Source: JAAYED01 sp040772225 (GTDB taxonomy: Bacteria; Chloroflexota; Anaerolineae; UBA1429). Taken from it: a stretch of DNA of 64,000 nt. This document shows positions 17,736-26,008 of the stretch, in pieces. The translations under genes were made by a program, and so were the position numbers. The stretch spans positions 1,550,001-1,614,000 of the forward strand of contig JAXGYO010000002.1 in NCBI GenBank assembly GCA_040772225.1. The letters run 5' to 3'. The notes beneath the pieces are model-generated. The model saw only the letters and a list, made by a program, of their open reading frames with translations. It was not told the origin of the DNA and did not search any database. Positions within the stretch are counted from its first letter, which is position 1, and each line of letters opens with the position of its first letter.

Positions 17736-19115
17736 CTAGTCCCGGCTACTCCAGATGCTGGCCATTCCCCAGATGTCCATACTGCGGAGCATGGCGGTAC
17801 CCTTGTTGCTGACGAGCGCCAGACCCATGGCATCGTCTCTGGTTGGGTAGGCCCGCCCGGTCATACAAATCCGGTCATTGGCAAAGACCTCGATGACGGA
17901 CCGATCGATGAACACCCGAAGGCGGAGCGTGCCCTTTGCCAGCGCCAACGGTGCCTCAGACAGCCTGCCCTCAAACCCATCGCCAAGGCTTGCCCTGCGA
18001 GTATCCATAGCCAACACACCGCGGCCGCAATCGTACAGAATCGTGGTTCTCTCCGTGCCATCAGGGGTCGCGAGCAGCTCCAGTCCGGCTTCTTCCGCGC
18101 CCTTGAACTCTAGCGCGAGATCGATCTCGAGCCCCGTACCAGCGATGTCGAGCTCCCGCCTGCCCGTCCACAGCCCGGCGGCTACCTCCTCATGCGCGGT
18201 GCGCAGTGTCTCCAACTCTGGAATCGGTCGCTGTACCAGACCGCCGTTCGCATCGAGAGAAAGCATCCGCGGCAGCGATTGAACACCGGCCCAGCCTGCC
18301 GCAGCGAACGCCTCGGGCGTGCGTCCCTCCAGCAGCCAGCCAAAGCAGATGCGCCGCCCCGCCTCATCGATGAATGCTTGCGGGGCATAGTAGAGCCCAC
18401 CATGATCGAGGAGTCCGTGGATCCTGGGCAGAAACCGCAGTGCCTGCTGGTCACCGACATAATAGTGCGCCTGCCGAAACGGCTCGGGGGAAAAGATCAG
18501 CAGGCGGCGGCTATCCAGGGTCAGATAGTTGGGACACTCCCAGTTGTGCCCAGTCTCGTCGATCCTGCCCTCCAGCAGCGGCCCCAGATAGTCCCAGTGA
18601 TGCAGATCGTCAGAGCGGTAGAGCAGAATCATCCCGCCGACACCGCGCGCGCCAGATCCAAGCACCATGTACCAGTGCCCGCCCTCTTTCCACACGCAGG
18701 GATCCCGAAAGCCGGTGGCATCGAGGCCAGCCGGCGGTCCCGCAATCACAGGATTGTCGGGGTCCTTCTCCCAGACGATCAGTTCATCATCGCTGGTCGC
18801 CAGACACTGGACCTGAGGCCGCACGCCGGTATACACGATCGTGGGGACACCTTCATTGCTGATCGCACAGCCGCTCCAGGCACCATCTTTGTCCGGGCCT
18901 TCCGACGTTGGCGCGAGAGCGATCGGCAGATGCCGCCAATGCACCAGATCGCGGCTGGAAGCATGTCCCCAGTGCATGCTTCCGAAACCTGTGCCTGTGG
19001 GGTTATACTGGTAGAAAAGGTGGTAGACGCCTTTCCACTGGATCAACCCGTTCGGATCGTTCATCCAGTTCGCCAGCGGCAAGAAGTGATACTGCGGCCT
19101 GTGACAGAGTTCCAT
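17736..19115 (-). CDS. Glycoside hydrolase family 32 (intracellular beta-fructosidase/sucrose hydrolase)
   Basis: The 459-residue protein opens with RPQYHFLPLANWMNDPNGL, the GH32 block with nucleophile Asp20. The second block is FRDPCVW (about 141, transition-state stabiliser) and the third is WECPNYL with the acid/base Glu (about 197). Between them is a five-bladed propeller pattern such as GDWSGCA-like WSGCAISNEG. The C-terminal beta-sandwich includes LRVFIDRSVIEVFAND. No signal peptide is seen, so it should act in the cytoplasm on sucrose, sucrose-6-phosphate or short fructans. Length fits (about 450-490). It lies 30 nt after uvsE as the last gene of the minus-strand run. No sugar transporter or fructokinase is adjacent, so the substrate stays open. 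Confidence 0.9.
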   Translation of the reverse strand: MELCHRPQYHFLPLANWMNDPNGLIQWKGVYHLFYQYNPTGTGFGSMHWGHASSRDLVHWRHLPIALAPTSEGPDKDGAWSGCAISNEGVPTIVYTGVRPQVQCLATSDDELIVWEKDPDNPVIAGPPAGLDATGFRDPCVWKEGGHWYMVLGSGARGVGGMILLYRSDDLHHWDYLGPLLEGRIDETGHNWECPNYLTLDSRRLLIFSPEPFRQAHYYVGDQQALRFLPRIHGLLDHGGLYYAPQAFIDEAGRRICFGWLLEGRTPEAFAAAGWAGVQSLPRMLSLDANGGLVQRPIPELETLRTAHEEVAAGLWTGRRELDIAGTGLEIDLALEFKGAEEAGLELLATPDGTERTTILYDCGRGVLAMDTRRASLGDGFEGRLSEAPLALAKGTLRLRVFIDRSVIEVFANDRICMTGRAYPTRDDAMGLALVSNKGTAMLRSMDIWGMASIWSSRD

Positions 19116-19145
19116 AGCTATTGTCCTCCGATGACGGCCAATGTC

Positions 19146-20117
19146 TCACAGCACTCGAGCGGCGAGGTCCGGTGCGTAACGTTCCAGATCGCGCCTCAGC
19201 TGTACCAGCGCCAGATCGCGGGCTTTGGCCTCGAGCATGATGTCAAAGGTACGCAACCCTCGAGCGTTCTCCATCCAGTCGATGAACTCAAAGGGAACGA
19301 CAAAGTCAGCGTGCTCCGTCCACGTTGGCAACTTGACGCGGCGTGAACCCTCTAGTAGACGCATCTCGCTGCGTGCCGAAGTGAAATGAACCTTGGGCTT
19401 TACGTCCCTTGGCCATGTGCCGAGCGAGTAGGCCAGCGCCTCACGCATGGGCACCTGTTCGGCGTTGTACACGCGATGGTGAAGGTTGTCCAGGACAAGA
19501 GGCACCCCGCAGGCCTCATGGATGGCGCGCACTGCGGCATGATCATAGCGTCCGTCGTCCTGCTCCAGCACAACCCGGCGCCGTACGGGGGCGGGTAAGG
19601 CCTCGTAGCGTCGCACAAAGCGCTCGGCCGACAAGCGCGGGTTGTCATACACGCCCCCCACGTGCAGGATCACTACAGCCTCGGGACCCAGCCCCAGGGC
19701 GTCCAGGAGCGCGGTCTGAGCCGCCAGATCTCGCCGCGCGCGCTCCGCCTGTTCCTCGTTCAAGGCGTTCAAAGTTACCTGGCTGTAGGGGTGAAAGGAA
19801 AGCCTGATCTCGGCCTGGCGGATGAGTTGCTGCAACTGCTCGATCTGCGCCTGGCACTCGTCCAGCTGCCTGCCCAGGGCGACGGGATCGGCATACAACT
19901 CGGCGGGGATGACATTCGAGTGCATCCGATAGAGGTGGATCTGGTTCGTCTGGAGAAACAGGCAAATATCCCGCAGAAAGGCGAGGTTGATGCTCAGGTG
20001 ACTGCCTGCCCCCGACCGCCGCGCGTCGTGCGAAGGCAGATCAGGAGAGCCATAGACTCGGATTGAGAAGCCGAGTCTGTAGCTCTCCTGATCCTGGATC
20101 GGGCGAGAATCCGGCAT
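19146..20117 (-). CDS. uvsE: UV damage endonuclease (UvdE/UvsE family)
   Basis: The family start region YRLGFSIRVYGSP is followed by HLSINLAFLRDICLFLQTNQIHLYRMHSNVIP, then IRLSFHPYSQVTLN, ILHVGGVYDN, VLEQDDGRYDHAAV, LVLDNLHHR, KVHFTSAR and DIMLEAKARDLAL, which contain the His, Glu and Asp residues that bind the metal cluster of this TIM-barrel endonuclease. UvsE nicks DNA 5' to UV photoproducts and starts an excision route independent of UvrABC. The start chosen is the ATG at 20117, giving 323 residues and following the upstream stop by 7 nt; the frame opens further to 20162 but would overlap that gene. Ribosome site is weak, suggesting coupling to the upstream gene. Confidence 0.88.
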   Translation of the reverse strand: MPDSRPIQDQESYRLGFSIRVYGSPDLPSHDARRSGAGSHLSINLAFLRDICLFLQTNQIHLYRMHSNVIPAELYADPVALGRQLDECQAQIEQLQQLIRQAEIRLSFHPYSQVTLNALNEEQAERARRDLAAQTALLDALGLGPEAVVILHVGGVYDNPRLSAERFVRRYEALPAPVRRRVVLEQDDGRYDHAAVRAIHEACGVPLVLDNLHHRVYNAEQVPMREALAYSLGTWPRDVKPKVHFTSARSEMRLLEGSRRVKLPTWTEHADFVVPFEFIDWMENARGLRTFDIMLEAKARDLALVQLRRDLERYAPDLAARVL

Positions 20118-20124
20118 ACGTGGC

Positions 20125-20868
20125 CTAGAGCAGGGGCGGCTCGCCCTGGATACTCTCGACAAAGGCTACCGCATCTTTGATGTCTTCGCGCTCCCCCAGC
20201 AATAGCAGTCTCAGTCCACCCTCAGCACCGGCGATTCCCCCTGCTGCCACAGGGATTGCATCGACGCCAAACATGATCCCCAGTGCCTCGATCTCGGTAA
20301 AGATCTCTCCATGGATGGGAAAAAGGCTCAACACCGAACCGTACTGCTCCTCATCCGCAGCGAGCAACTGGCTGGCTTCGACAATATCGTAAGGGACTTC
20401 TTTCTCCAGCCCCACAGGGATGAGGAGACGGAGCTTGCGTCCAATGATATGACCGATAGAGCCACCCACCGTGCCGCCCGTGGGATTGCCGATGCTCACG
20501 CCAGCCACACCATTGTTATAGTTCAGCGCATTGGCCCCCTTGATGAACACATCCCCGGGCTGCATCCGCTCGAGCGCCGTGAACCGGTTGAGTTCTGCGG
20601 ACGGCTCACCATCGACCAGCACCAGATCCGGCAGCGGCTTGACATCCCAGTCGGGTTTGTTTGCCGCGGGCCACGTCCGACCTGCGAGGTACGCGCGTTT
20701 GTCGATCGATTGGCCGGTGAGTTCCTCATAGATGTAGGCATTGGTGCTGCCGCTGGGCACGACGATGATACCCTTTTCCAGCCTGGCCTGGATGAAGCGC
20801 AACGAGGCAACCCCTTTGGCGATCAAACGCTTGGATTCGGATACCGTAAGAACAATCTCAGCCTTCAT
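20125..20868 (-). CDS. Conserved-looking protein of unknown function upstream of uvsE
   Basis: The 247-residue protein is soluble and Gly-rich in the middle. Notable stretches are MKAEIVLTVSESKRLIAKGV, KGIIVVPSGSTNAYIYEEL (about 33-51), MQPGDVFIKGANALNY (about 102-117), GVSIGNPTGGTVGGSIGHII (about 123-142) and a C-terminal AVAAGGIAGAEGG-like part, PVAAGGIAGAEGGLRLLLLG (about 208-227). The repeated small-residue loops look like phosphate or nucleotide binding, but no known motif is matched and I do not assign a function. A good ribosome site (AGGGGGCACT region) precedes the ATG. It sits 10 nt after the ComEA-like gene and 7 nt before uvsE, so it is surely co-transcribed with them. Confidence 0.75.
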   Translation of the reverse strand: MKAEIVLTVSESKRLIAKGVASLRFIQARLEKGIIVVPSGSTNAYIYEELTGQSIDKRAYLAGRTWPAANKPDWDVKPLPDLVLVDGEPSAELNRFTALERMQPGDVFIKGANALNYNNGVAGVSIGNPTGGTVGGSIGHIIGRKLRLLIPVGLEKEVPYDIVEASQLLAADEEQYGSVLSLFPIHGEIFTEIEALGIMFGVDAIPVAAGGIAGAEGGLRLLLLGEREDIKDAVAFVESIQGEPPLL

Positions 20869-20878
20869 AGTGCCCCCT

Positions 20879-21514
20879 CTATTCTACCGTGATCAACTCG
20901 CGTATCTGCGCAAAATAGCCCTCGCCGATGCCGCTGACATCCATAATGTCTTCGATGGCGCCAAAGGGCCCATGATCCGTTCGATAGGCGACAATGCGCT
21001 CTGCCAGCACCGGACCGATACCAGGCAGGCTCTCCAACTCGGATGCGGTGGCCGTGTTGATGTTCATCAGCCCGCCACTGACCGGCACTACCAGGCCCGG
21101 AGCAGCCCGCTGCGAGACCGCCAACGGGTACGGCGTGAGCGTGGGCTGCGTGGTTGCGCCAATGGCCGGCACCCTGACCTGCTGCCCGTCGCTCACGCGG
21201 TCCGCCAGGTTGATCATCTCTGGATCGGCCAGCGCCGTGAGACCGCCGGCAGCCGTCACGGCATCAACCACACGCGCATCGCCCGAGAGAGTGTAGACCC
21301 CCGGCCGTGCCACCTCGCCAACCACATGTACAACTAACGGAAGCGGCGTGGGTGTTGGGCGCATCGCCTCCGCCGGTGGCGGTAACGTCGCCTCGACGAT
21401 CTCGATCGGCTCCGGTTTCGGGCTCCTGACGATCAGCGTGTAGACCGCGATGATCGTGAGAGCCAGCAACAGGATATAGATTGTGCCCCGATTCTGCTGC
21501 AGAAAGGATCCCAC
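20879..21514 (-). CDS. comEA: ComEA-like DNA-binding competence protein
   Basis: The 211-residue protein has one N-terminal membrane helix (about 11-29), a Pro-rich spacer, an SLBB domain (about 60-118, with VVHVVGEVARPGVYTLSGDARV) and a C-terminal double helix-hairpin-helix domain (about 145-211). The latter reads MNINTATASELESLPGIGPVLAERIVAYR, split into INTATASELESLPGIGP and following residues, and ends IMDVSGIGEGYFAQI. This order is exactly that of ComEA, which binds incoming double-stranded DNA outside the cytoplasmic membrane during natural transformation. No comEC is adjacent. It follows pepA by 24 nt in the minus-strand run. Confidence 0.88.
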   Translation of the reverse strand: MGSFLQQNRGTIYILLLALTIIAVYTLIVRSPKPEPIEIVEATLPPPAEAMRPTPTPLPLVVHVVGEVARPGVYTLSGDARVVDAVTAAGGLTALADPEMINLADRVSDGQQVRVPAIGATTQPTLTPYPLAVSQRAAPGLVVPVSGGLMNINTATASELESLPGIGPVLAERIVAYRTDHGPFGAIEDIMDVSGIGEGYFAQIRELITVE

Positions 21515-21538
21515 CCCTCTCCTGCCTCTGCGTGCGGG

Positions 21539-23044
21539 CTATCCCTGTGCAGCCTGGCTCCGCAGCCACGCTACCAGCAGGCGCACGCCGTATCCTGTCG
21601 CACCTCGCGGCGCGTATCCCCTGGTCTCCTCTCCCCAGGCCATCCCGGCGATATCCAGGTGCGCCCAGGGATACCCTTCTGCAAACCGCTGGAGAAACTT
21701 GGCTGCAGTGATCGCACTGGCGGCCCGGCCGCCGCTGTTCTTGACATCGGCGATGTCACTCTTGATCTGGTCGGCGTACCGGTCAAAGAGCGGCAATTGC
21801 CAGGCCAATTCCCCTGCCTGATTGCCGGCCTCCAGCAGAGCATCCACAAGCGCCTGGTCGCTGCCCATCAGCCCCGCAGCCACGTTTCCCAGAGCTACGA
21901 CACACCCACCGGTAAGCGTCGCCAGGTCTACGACAGCCCGGGGCTCACACCGCGCAGCATACCCGAGCGCATCTGCCAGAACCAGGCGCCCCTCAGCATC
22001 GGTACTGATGATCTCGATGGATAGCCCTCCCATGGCGCGCACCACATCGCCCGGTTTGAGCGCATCGCCGCCCGGCAAGTTCTCTGTGGCGGCAACCAGA
22101 CCAATGACACGGATCGGGAGGTCCAGTTCGGCAACAGCGCGCATCGCGCCGAGCGTGGCCGCGGCCCCTGCCATGTCATCCTTCATGCGCTCCATGCCCT
22201 CGCTGGGCTTGAGACTGATACCGCCCGAGTCAAAAGTGATCCCCTTGCCAACGACGATATAGGGCTTGGCCTCTTTGTCACCGTTGTGCTCGAGGATGAT
22301 AAAGCACGGCTCCTCATCTGAGCCGCGGGCAACACCCAGGAGCGCCCCCATACCCAGCTCGCGCATCTCCTCGGGCCCCAGCACCTGGCAGGTCAACCCT
22401 GACCGGCTCGCCATCTCCACCGCAGCCTGAGCCAGCATCTCCGGTGTCATGTGATTCGCTGGCTCATTGACGAGGTCGCGTACCCAGTTCGCCGCCTCGG
22501 CCACGATTCGCCCTGTCTCCGCACCGCGCGCGATGGCCTGCAACGCCTCTGCATCGCTGGTGACCAAGGCCAGCTCCTCCAACTGAGGCCGCTCGTCCTC
22601 CGGACGCTTGCCATAGCCCGGAAAGCGGTAGGCGCCCAGCAAGGTGCCCTCAACGATGGCCTGTGCGGATTGCTCAGGATCCAACCCGGCTATGCCAGCC
22701 CCATGGACGATCGAGACATAGCGCGTGACCCCCAGCGAGCGCACGTGCCTGGCCACCAGGGCCGCCAGCTCGCGCACCCGCTCCATCGTAAAATCCTCGG
22801 ACTTGCCCAATCCGGCCAGCAACACACGCACAGCGGGCATGGCCCCCCGCGGATACAGGACTGTCATCTGCCCGAACTCGCCCAGCGGATCGCCTGCCTG
22901 TAGCCGCTCCGAGATCGCGCCGTTCAGCGCGCGATCGACGGCGCCAGTGGCCCCTCCTGGCTGTGTGACACCCTGGAACAGGTTCACGACAACCAGTTCC
23001 GTTGCCTCCTTCTGAATCAGACCCTCGCGAACCGTAACCTTCAT
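21539..23044 (-). CDS. pepA: Leucyl aminopeptidase (M17)
   Basis: The 501-residue enzyme has the N-terminal macro-like domain (about 1-165) and the catalytic domain with all M17 blocks: VVGKGITFDSGGISLKP (metal-binding Lys and Asp), ERMKDDMAGAAATLG (Asp), and STDAEGRLVLADALGYA, the family signature with Asp, Glu and catalytic Arg. It ends PWAHLDIAGMAWGEE and GATGYGVRLLVAWL, normal for the family. It removes N-terminal residues from peptides in the cytoplasm using two metal ions and forms hexamers. Homologues also bind DNA, which is noted only because the next gene is ComEA-like. GGAGG lies 7 nt before the ATG. It follows the M20 peptidase by 66 nt. Confidence 0.95.
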   Translation of the reverse strand: MKVTVREGLIQKEATELVVVNLFQGVTQPGGATGAVDRALNGAISERLQAGDPLGEFGQMTVLYPRGAMPAVRVLLAGLGKSEDFTMERVRELAALVARHVRSLGVTRYVSIVHGAGIAGLDPEQSAQAIVEGTLLGAYRFPGYGKRPEDERPQLEELALVTSDAEALQAIARGAETGRIVAEAANWVRDLVNEPANHMTPEMLAQAAVEMASRSGLTCQVLGPEEMRELGMGALLGVARGSDEEPCFIILEHNGDKEAKPYIVVGKGITFDSGGISLKPSEGMERMKDDMAGAAATLGAMRAVAELDLPIRVIGLVAATENLPGGDALKPGDVVRAMGGLSIEIISTDAEGRLVLADALGYAARCEPRAVVDLATLTGGCVVALGNVAAGLMGSDQALVDALLEAGNQAGELAWQLPLFDRYADQIKSDIADVKNSGGRAASAITAAKFLQRFAEGYPWAHLDIAGMAWGEETRGYAPRGATGYGVRLLVAWLRSQAAQG

Positions 23045-23110
23045 ACCATTCCTCCACTAGAGATTCGCCGGCAGGTGCGCAATTCGGCATCCCCTGCAGC
23101 GATCACGATG

Positions 23111-24463
23111 TCAGGCTGCCGCGCAGAAACGTGTCACGACATCGTATAGCACGCGATAGCCGAAATACAGGTTCTCCAGCCACAGACGCTCATTCACAGC
23201 GTGGGCCCCACCGCCCTCGCCGCTCTCCGGCACCGGCATCGAGGGGATAAAGCCGTACACGGGGACGCCACGCGGAATCAGGTGCTTGGCATCGGTAGAG
23301 CCAGCGCACTGCCAGGGAATGACTTGCGCGCCGGAGCATTGATCGCCGATGACCGCACGAATGGTGCGCATCATGGTGCTGTCGGGCGGCGACTCTTGTC
23401 CCGGGCTGTAGTCATCATCATAGAGCTCGACGGTCACGTGCTCACCGGCCAGCAACTGGAGTCGCGCTATAAAGCCACGACTGGTCTCGCCGGGCAGTAG
23501 CCGGCCATCAAGATACGCCTCTGCCTTATCGGGGATGACATTGAGCCTATCGGTACCGCCGGCGCGCAGCACCGTCGGTGAAACGGTATCGTAAAAGAGC
23601 GCACGATGACGCAAGGCCTCCGCCTCGGAAAAGCCCGCCTCACTGAGCGCACGTTCGATCGCGCCTTGCTCCAGCATCTGGCTCACACGAGCCGCCCTGT
23701 TAGGGGAGAACGCCCCGGCGATGCCAATTAGCGCACTGCGCATCGTATCGATAACCCGTCCGCCGAGATAGCCGTCACCCAGGCGACTCAATGCAGTGGC
23801 GAGCTGAATTGTCGACATATCCGCGCGCGGCCTCGAGGCATGACCGCTCGGCGATCGTGCCGTCCACACGGTGCGGCAGATGCCCTTTTCAGCCGTCTGG
23901 CAGGTGTAGAAAAGACGGTCCCCCACCTGAAGCGCATCGCCCCCACCCTCATTGATGGCGCAAGCGACATTCTGGATCTCGGGGTCATGCCTGGCCAGCC
24001 AACCCATGCCCCACCGGCCGCCGTGCTCTTCATCGGCTGTGGCGGCGAGCACAACGTCCCGGGAGAGCGGGATCCTTTCCTGTGAGAGTGCCATGAGGAT
24101 CATCGCAGACATGGCGATCATCTGCTTGTTGTCGGTAGACCCACGACCCCAGAGGTACTCTCCTTCGATCACACCCTCAAAAGGCGGATGTTTCCAGCCC
24201 TGCTCCCTGGCCGCGACAACGTCCAGATGCCCCATGAGCATCAGAGGCCGCTCAGCACCACTGCCGCGCACTCGCGCGATAAGGTTCCCTCGTCCGGGCG
24301 CCGTCTCGACCACCCGGGTCTCGACGCCTGCCTGCGTCAAGAGCGGCTGGAGATACGCTACGCAGGCCATCTCGTTGCCGGGCGGATTGGTGGTGTCGAT
24401 CCGCACGAGATCGCGCAGGATCGCAACGAGACGCTCACGATATTCGCCGGTGCCAGGCAACAT
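23111..24463 (-). CDS. M20-family zinc metallopeptidase (ArgE/DapE/carboxypeptidase-type)
   Basis: The start is set at the ATG at 24463, because GGAGG lies 10 nt before it; the frame stays open to 24532. The 450 residues begin ERLVAILRDLVRIDTTNPPGNE, the usual M20 opening. Metal and catalytic blocks are LMGHLDVVA (His, Asp), GRGSTDNKQM (bridging Asp), ATADEEHGGRWGMG (Glu-Glu) and, near the C-terminus, STDAKHLIPRGVPVYGF (His). The central lid domain lies at about 200-320. Such enzymes remove acyl groups or C-terminal residues from amino acids or peptides. The exact substrate cannot be read. It is the first gene of the minus-strand run that continues with pepA, so peptide turnover is a likely shared theme. 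Confidence 0.88.
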   Translation of the reverse strand: MLPGTGEYRERLVAILRDLVRIDTTNPPGNEMACVAYLQPLLTQAGVETRVVETAPGRGNLIARVRGSGAERPLMLMGHLDVVAAREQGWKHPPFEGVIEGEYLWGRGSTDNKQMIAMSAMILMALSQERIPLSRDVVLAATADEEHGGRWGMGWLARHDPEIQNVACAINEGGGDALQVGDRLFYTCQTAEKGICRTVWTARSPSGHASRPRADMSTIQLATALSRLGDGYLGGRVIDTMRSALIGIAGAFSPNRAARVSQMLEQGAIERALSEAGFSEAEALRHRALFYDTVSPTVLRAGGTDRLNVIPDKAEAYLDGRLLPGETSRGFIARLQLLAGEHVTVELYDDDYSPGQESPPDSTMMRTIRAVIGDQCSGAQVIPWQCAGSTDAKHLIPRGVPVYGFIPSMPVPESGEGGGAHAVNERLWLENLYFGYRVLYDVVTRFCAAA

Positions 24464-24565
24464 GGCAGTACGACCTCCATCCGCTAATGCAGTGAGCGTA
24501 ACACAGCCCCCCCTCATACGCAAGACAGACACCTATCAGGGTGTTTGGTCGGCCCCCAAGCCCCA

Positions 24566-24574
24566 TGCTATAAT
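24566..24574 (+). promoter_or_regulatory. Extended -10 promoter for the TPR gene
   Basis: TGCTATAAT: a perfect TATAAT (24569-24574) with the TGn extension. The -35 region is poor (TTGGTC at 18 bp). Transcription would start near 24581, about 40 nt before the ATG at 24622. Confidence 0.6.
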
Positions 24575-24621
24575 GATCTGTAATCAAGAGTCCGGCTGAG
24601 GCACCAGAAGGGCCTCGATTC

Positions 24622-25743
24622 ATGTATCTGAACTCGACGCGACGACGAAAAAAACCGGTTCTTTGGCCCTGGGTGCTGTCCGTTATCGTGGCTTTTGGTC
24701 TCGCCTGGACACTCTACTCCCGCCAAACGGCGATAGTGGAGGCAGTACGTGGGCCACTGCCAACGCCTACGCCGACAGAGATCAGTGCCGCCCAGCACCT
24801 CGCTCAGGGAGACCGCCTTTTCGAGCGCGGACACTATGAGCAGGCCATCGCAGCCTACCGTCGCGCCACAGAGCTGGACCCGGGTATGGCGAGTGCGTTT
24901 GCCCGCTGGGCACACACGCTCGTGCGTCGCCACCGGCCTGCCGAAGCAGAGCCGCTCGCGCGGCGAGCGGTCGAGCTTGATGCAGAGTCGGCCGAGAACC
25001 AGGCGATCCTGGGCATCGTGCTCGACTGGAACAACAAGGTCACCGAATCGATCGGGGTGTGCATCGCCGCGACGGATCTAGCGCCTGACTATGCTCTCGG
25101 GTACGCCTGTCTTGCTGAGGCCTATGGGGATCAGGGGCGCACGACAGAGGCCCTGCAAACGGCGCAATACGGGGTGGAGCTTGCGCCCGATGATGCCCTT
25201 GTGCGGCGCAGCCTGGGATACGTGTACGAGCTTATGGGAAGATATCGAGACGCGGTGCAAGAGTATCAGACCGCGATCGCCTCCAACCCGCGGCACGCCT
25301 TTATCCATCTGGATTTGGGCCGCAACTATACCGTGCTTAACGAGATCGAAAACGCCACCCGAAGCTTTGAGCGGGCAACGAAACTCGACCCCTACGATCC
25401 CTATCTGCGCGCCCAGCTCGGCTGGAGCTACTTTAACCAGGGGGCATACCGCTCCGCGGTGGCTGAATACGAAGCCGCTATCGAGATCGACCCGGCTTAC
25501 GCACCAGCCTATGGCCAGCTGGCGATTACGCTCTATGTCATGCGCAATTACGAAGCCGCCATACCTGTCTACGAGCAGGCGATCGAGATGGAGGGCATCC
25601 GGGAAGAGTACGCCTATGGCCTGGGGTTCTGTCACGCATTTACCGACAACTGTGAGGTCGCCATTGGATGGTTTGAGGCGGCCTTGGAGGTCAATCCCAA
25701 TTCTCAGCTAGCCCGCCAGGGGCTGGCGTTCTGTACAGACTAG
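24622..25743 (+). CDS. Membrane-anchored TPR protein
   Basis: The 373-residue protein has a basic N-terminus (NSTRRRKKP), one membrane helix (about 13-32) and, from about residue 57, a chain of roughly nine tetratricopeptide repeats, seen as recurring AxxLxPxxAxAYxxLGxxY-like units (for example AIAAYRRATELDPGMASAF, SFERATKLDPYDPYLRAQLG, AVAEYEAAIEIDPAYAPAYG). The topology suggests the TPR superhelix lies outside the membrane, with positive residues inside. TPR arrays bind peptides and scaffold complexes; no enzymatic domain is present. It has its own extended -10 promoter and is followed by a tiny membrane protein 28 nt downstream, then obg. Partner unknown. Confidence 0.85.
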   Translation: MYLNSTRRRKKPVLWPWVLSVIVAFGLAWTLYSRQTAIVEAVRGPLPTPTPTEISAAQHLAQGDRLFERGHYEQAIAAYRRATELDPGMASAFARWAHTLVRRHRPAEAEPLARRAVELDAESAENQAILGIVLDWNNKVTESIGVCIAATDLAPDYALGYACLAEAYGDQGRTTEALQTAQYGVELAPDDALVRRSLGYVYELMGRYRDAVQEYQTAIASNPRHAFIHLDLGRNYTVLNEIENATRSFERATKLDPYDPYLRAQLGWSYFNQGAYRSAVAEYEAAIEIDPAYAPAYGQLAITLYVMRNYEAAIPVYEQAIEMEGIREEYAYGLGFCHAFTDNCEVAIGWFEAALEVNPNSQLARQGLAFCTD

Positions 25744-25771
25744 CCGCACCGCGGATCGACAGGAGTATCAG

Positions 25772-25945
25772 TTGAAACGTCAGAAATACAACAAAACGCA
25801 GATCGCGATTTGGGTCATCAGCTTGCTGGTGGTGGTGAGCATGCTCTGTGGCCTTGTGAGCTCGCTTTTTTACGGCAACGAGGGCGGCACCAGCATGGCC
25901 CCACAGATGTTCGCCACGCTGCAGCCACTCGCAGGAGTTCTGTGA
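25772..25945 (+). CDS. 57-residue single-pass membrane protein
   Basis: A TTG codon (25772) preceded by AGGAG at 25761-25765 starts a 57-residue frame. It has a basic N-terminus (MKRQKYNKTQ), one strongly hydrophobic helix (IAIWVISLLVVVSMLCGLVS, about 11-30) and a polar tail ending MFATLQPLAGVL. The positive-inside rule places the tail outside. It lies between the TPR gene (28 nt upstream) and obg (63 nt downstream) on the same strand. I recognise no family. Support is the ribosome site, the membrane helix and the fit in the gap; it could still be spurious. Confidence 0.55.
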   Translation: MKRQKYNKTQIAIWVISLLVVVSMLCGLVSSLFYGNEGGTSMAPQMFATLQPLAGVL

Positions 25946-26008
25946 GCGGGTCCACGTGTTCGATGCACCAGGCGCCGCCTGTGAGCGCTGGAGATCCCGA
26001 GGTTAGGC

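Noticed and set aside
18192..19346. Plus-strand open frame of 384 codons over the GH32 gene
   Set aside because: Antisense shadow; the minus-strand frame carries all three GH32 catalytic blocks.
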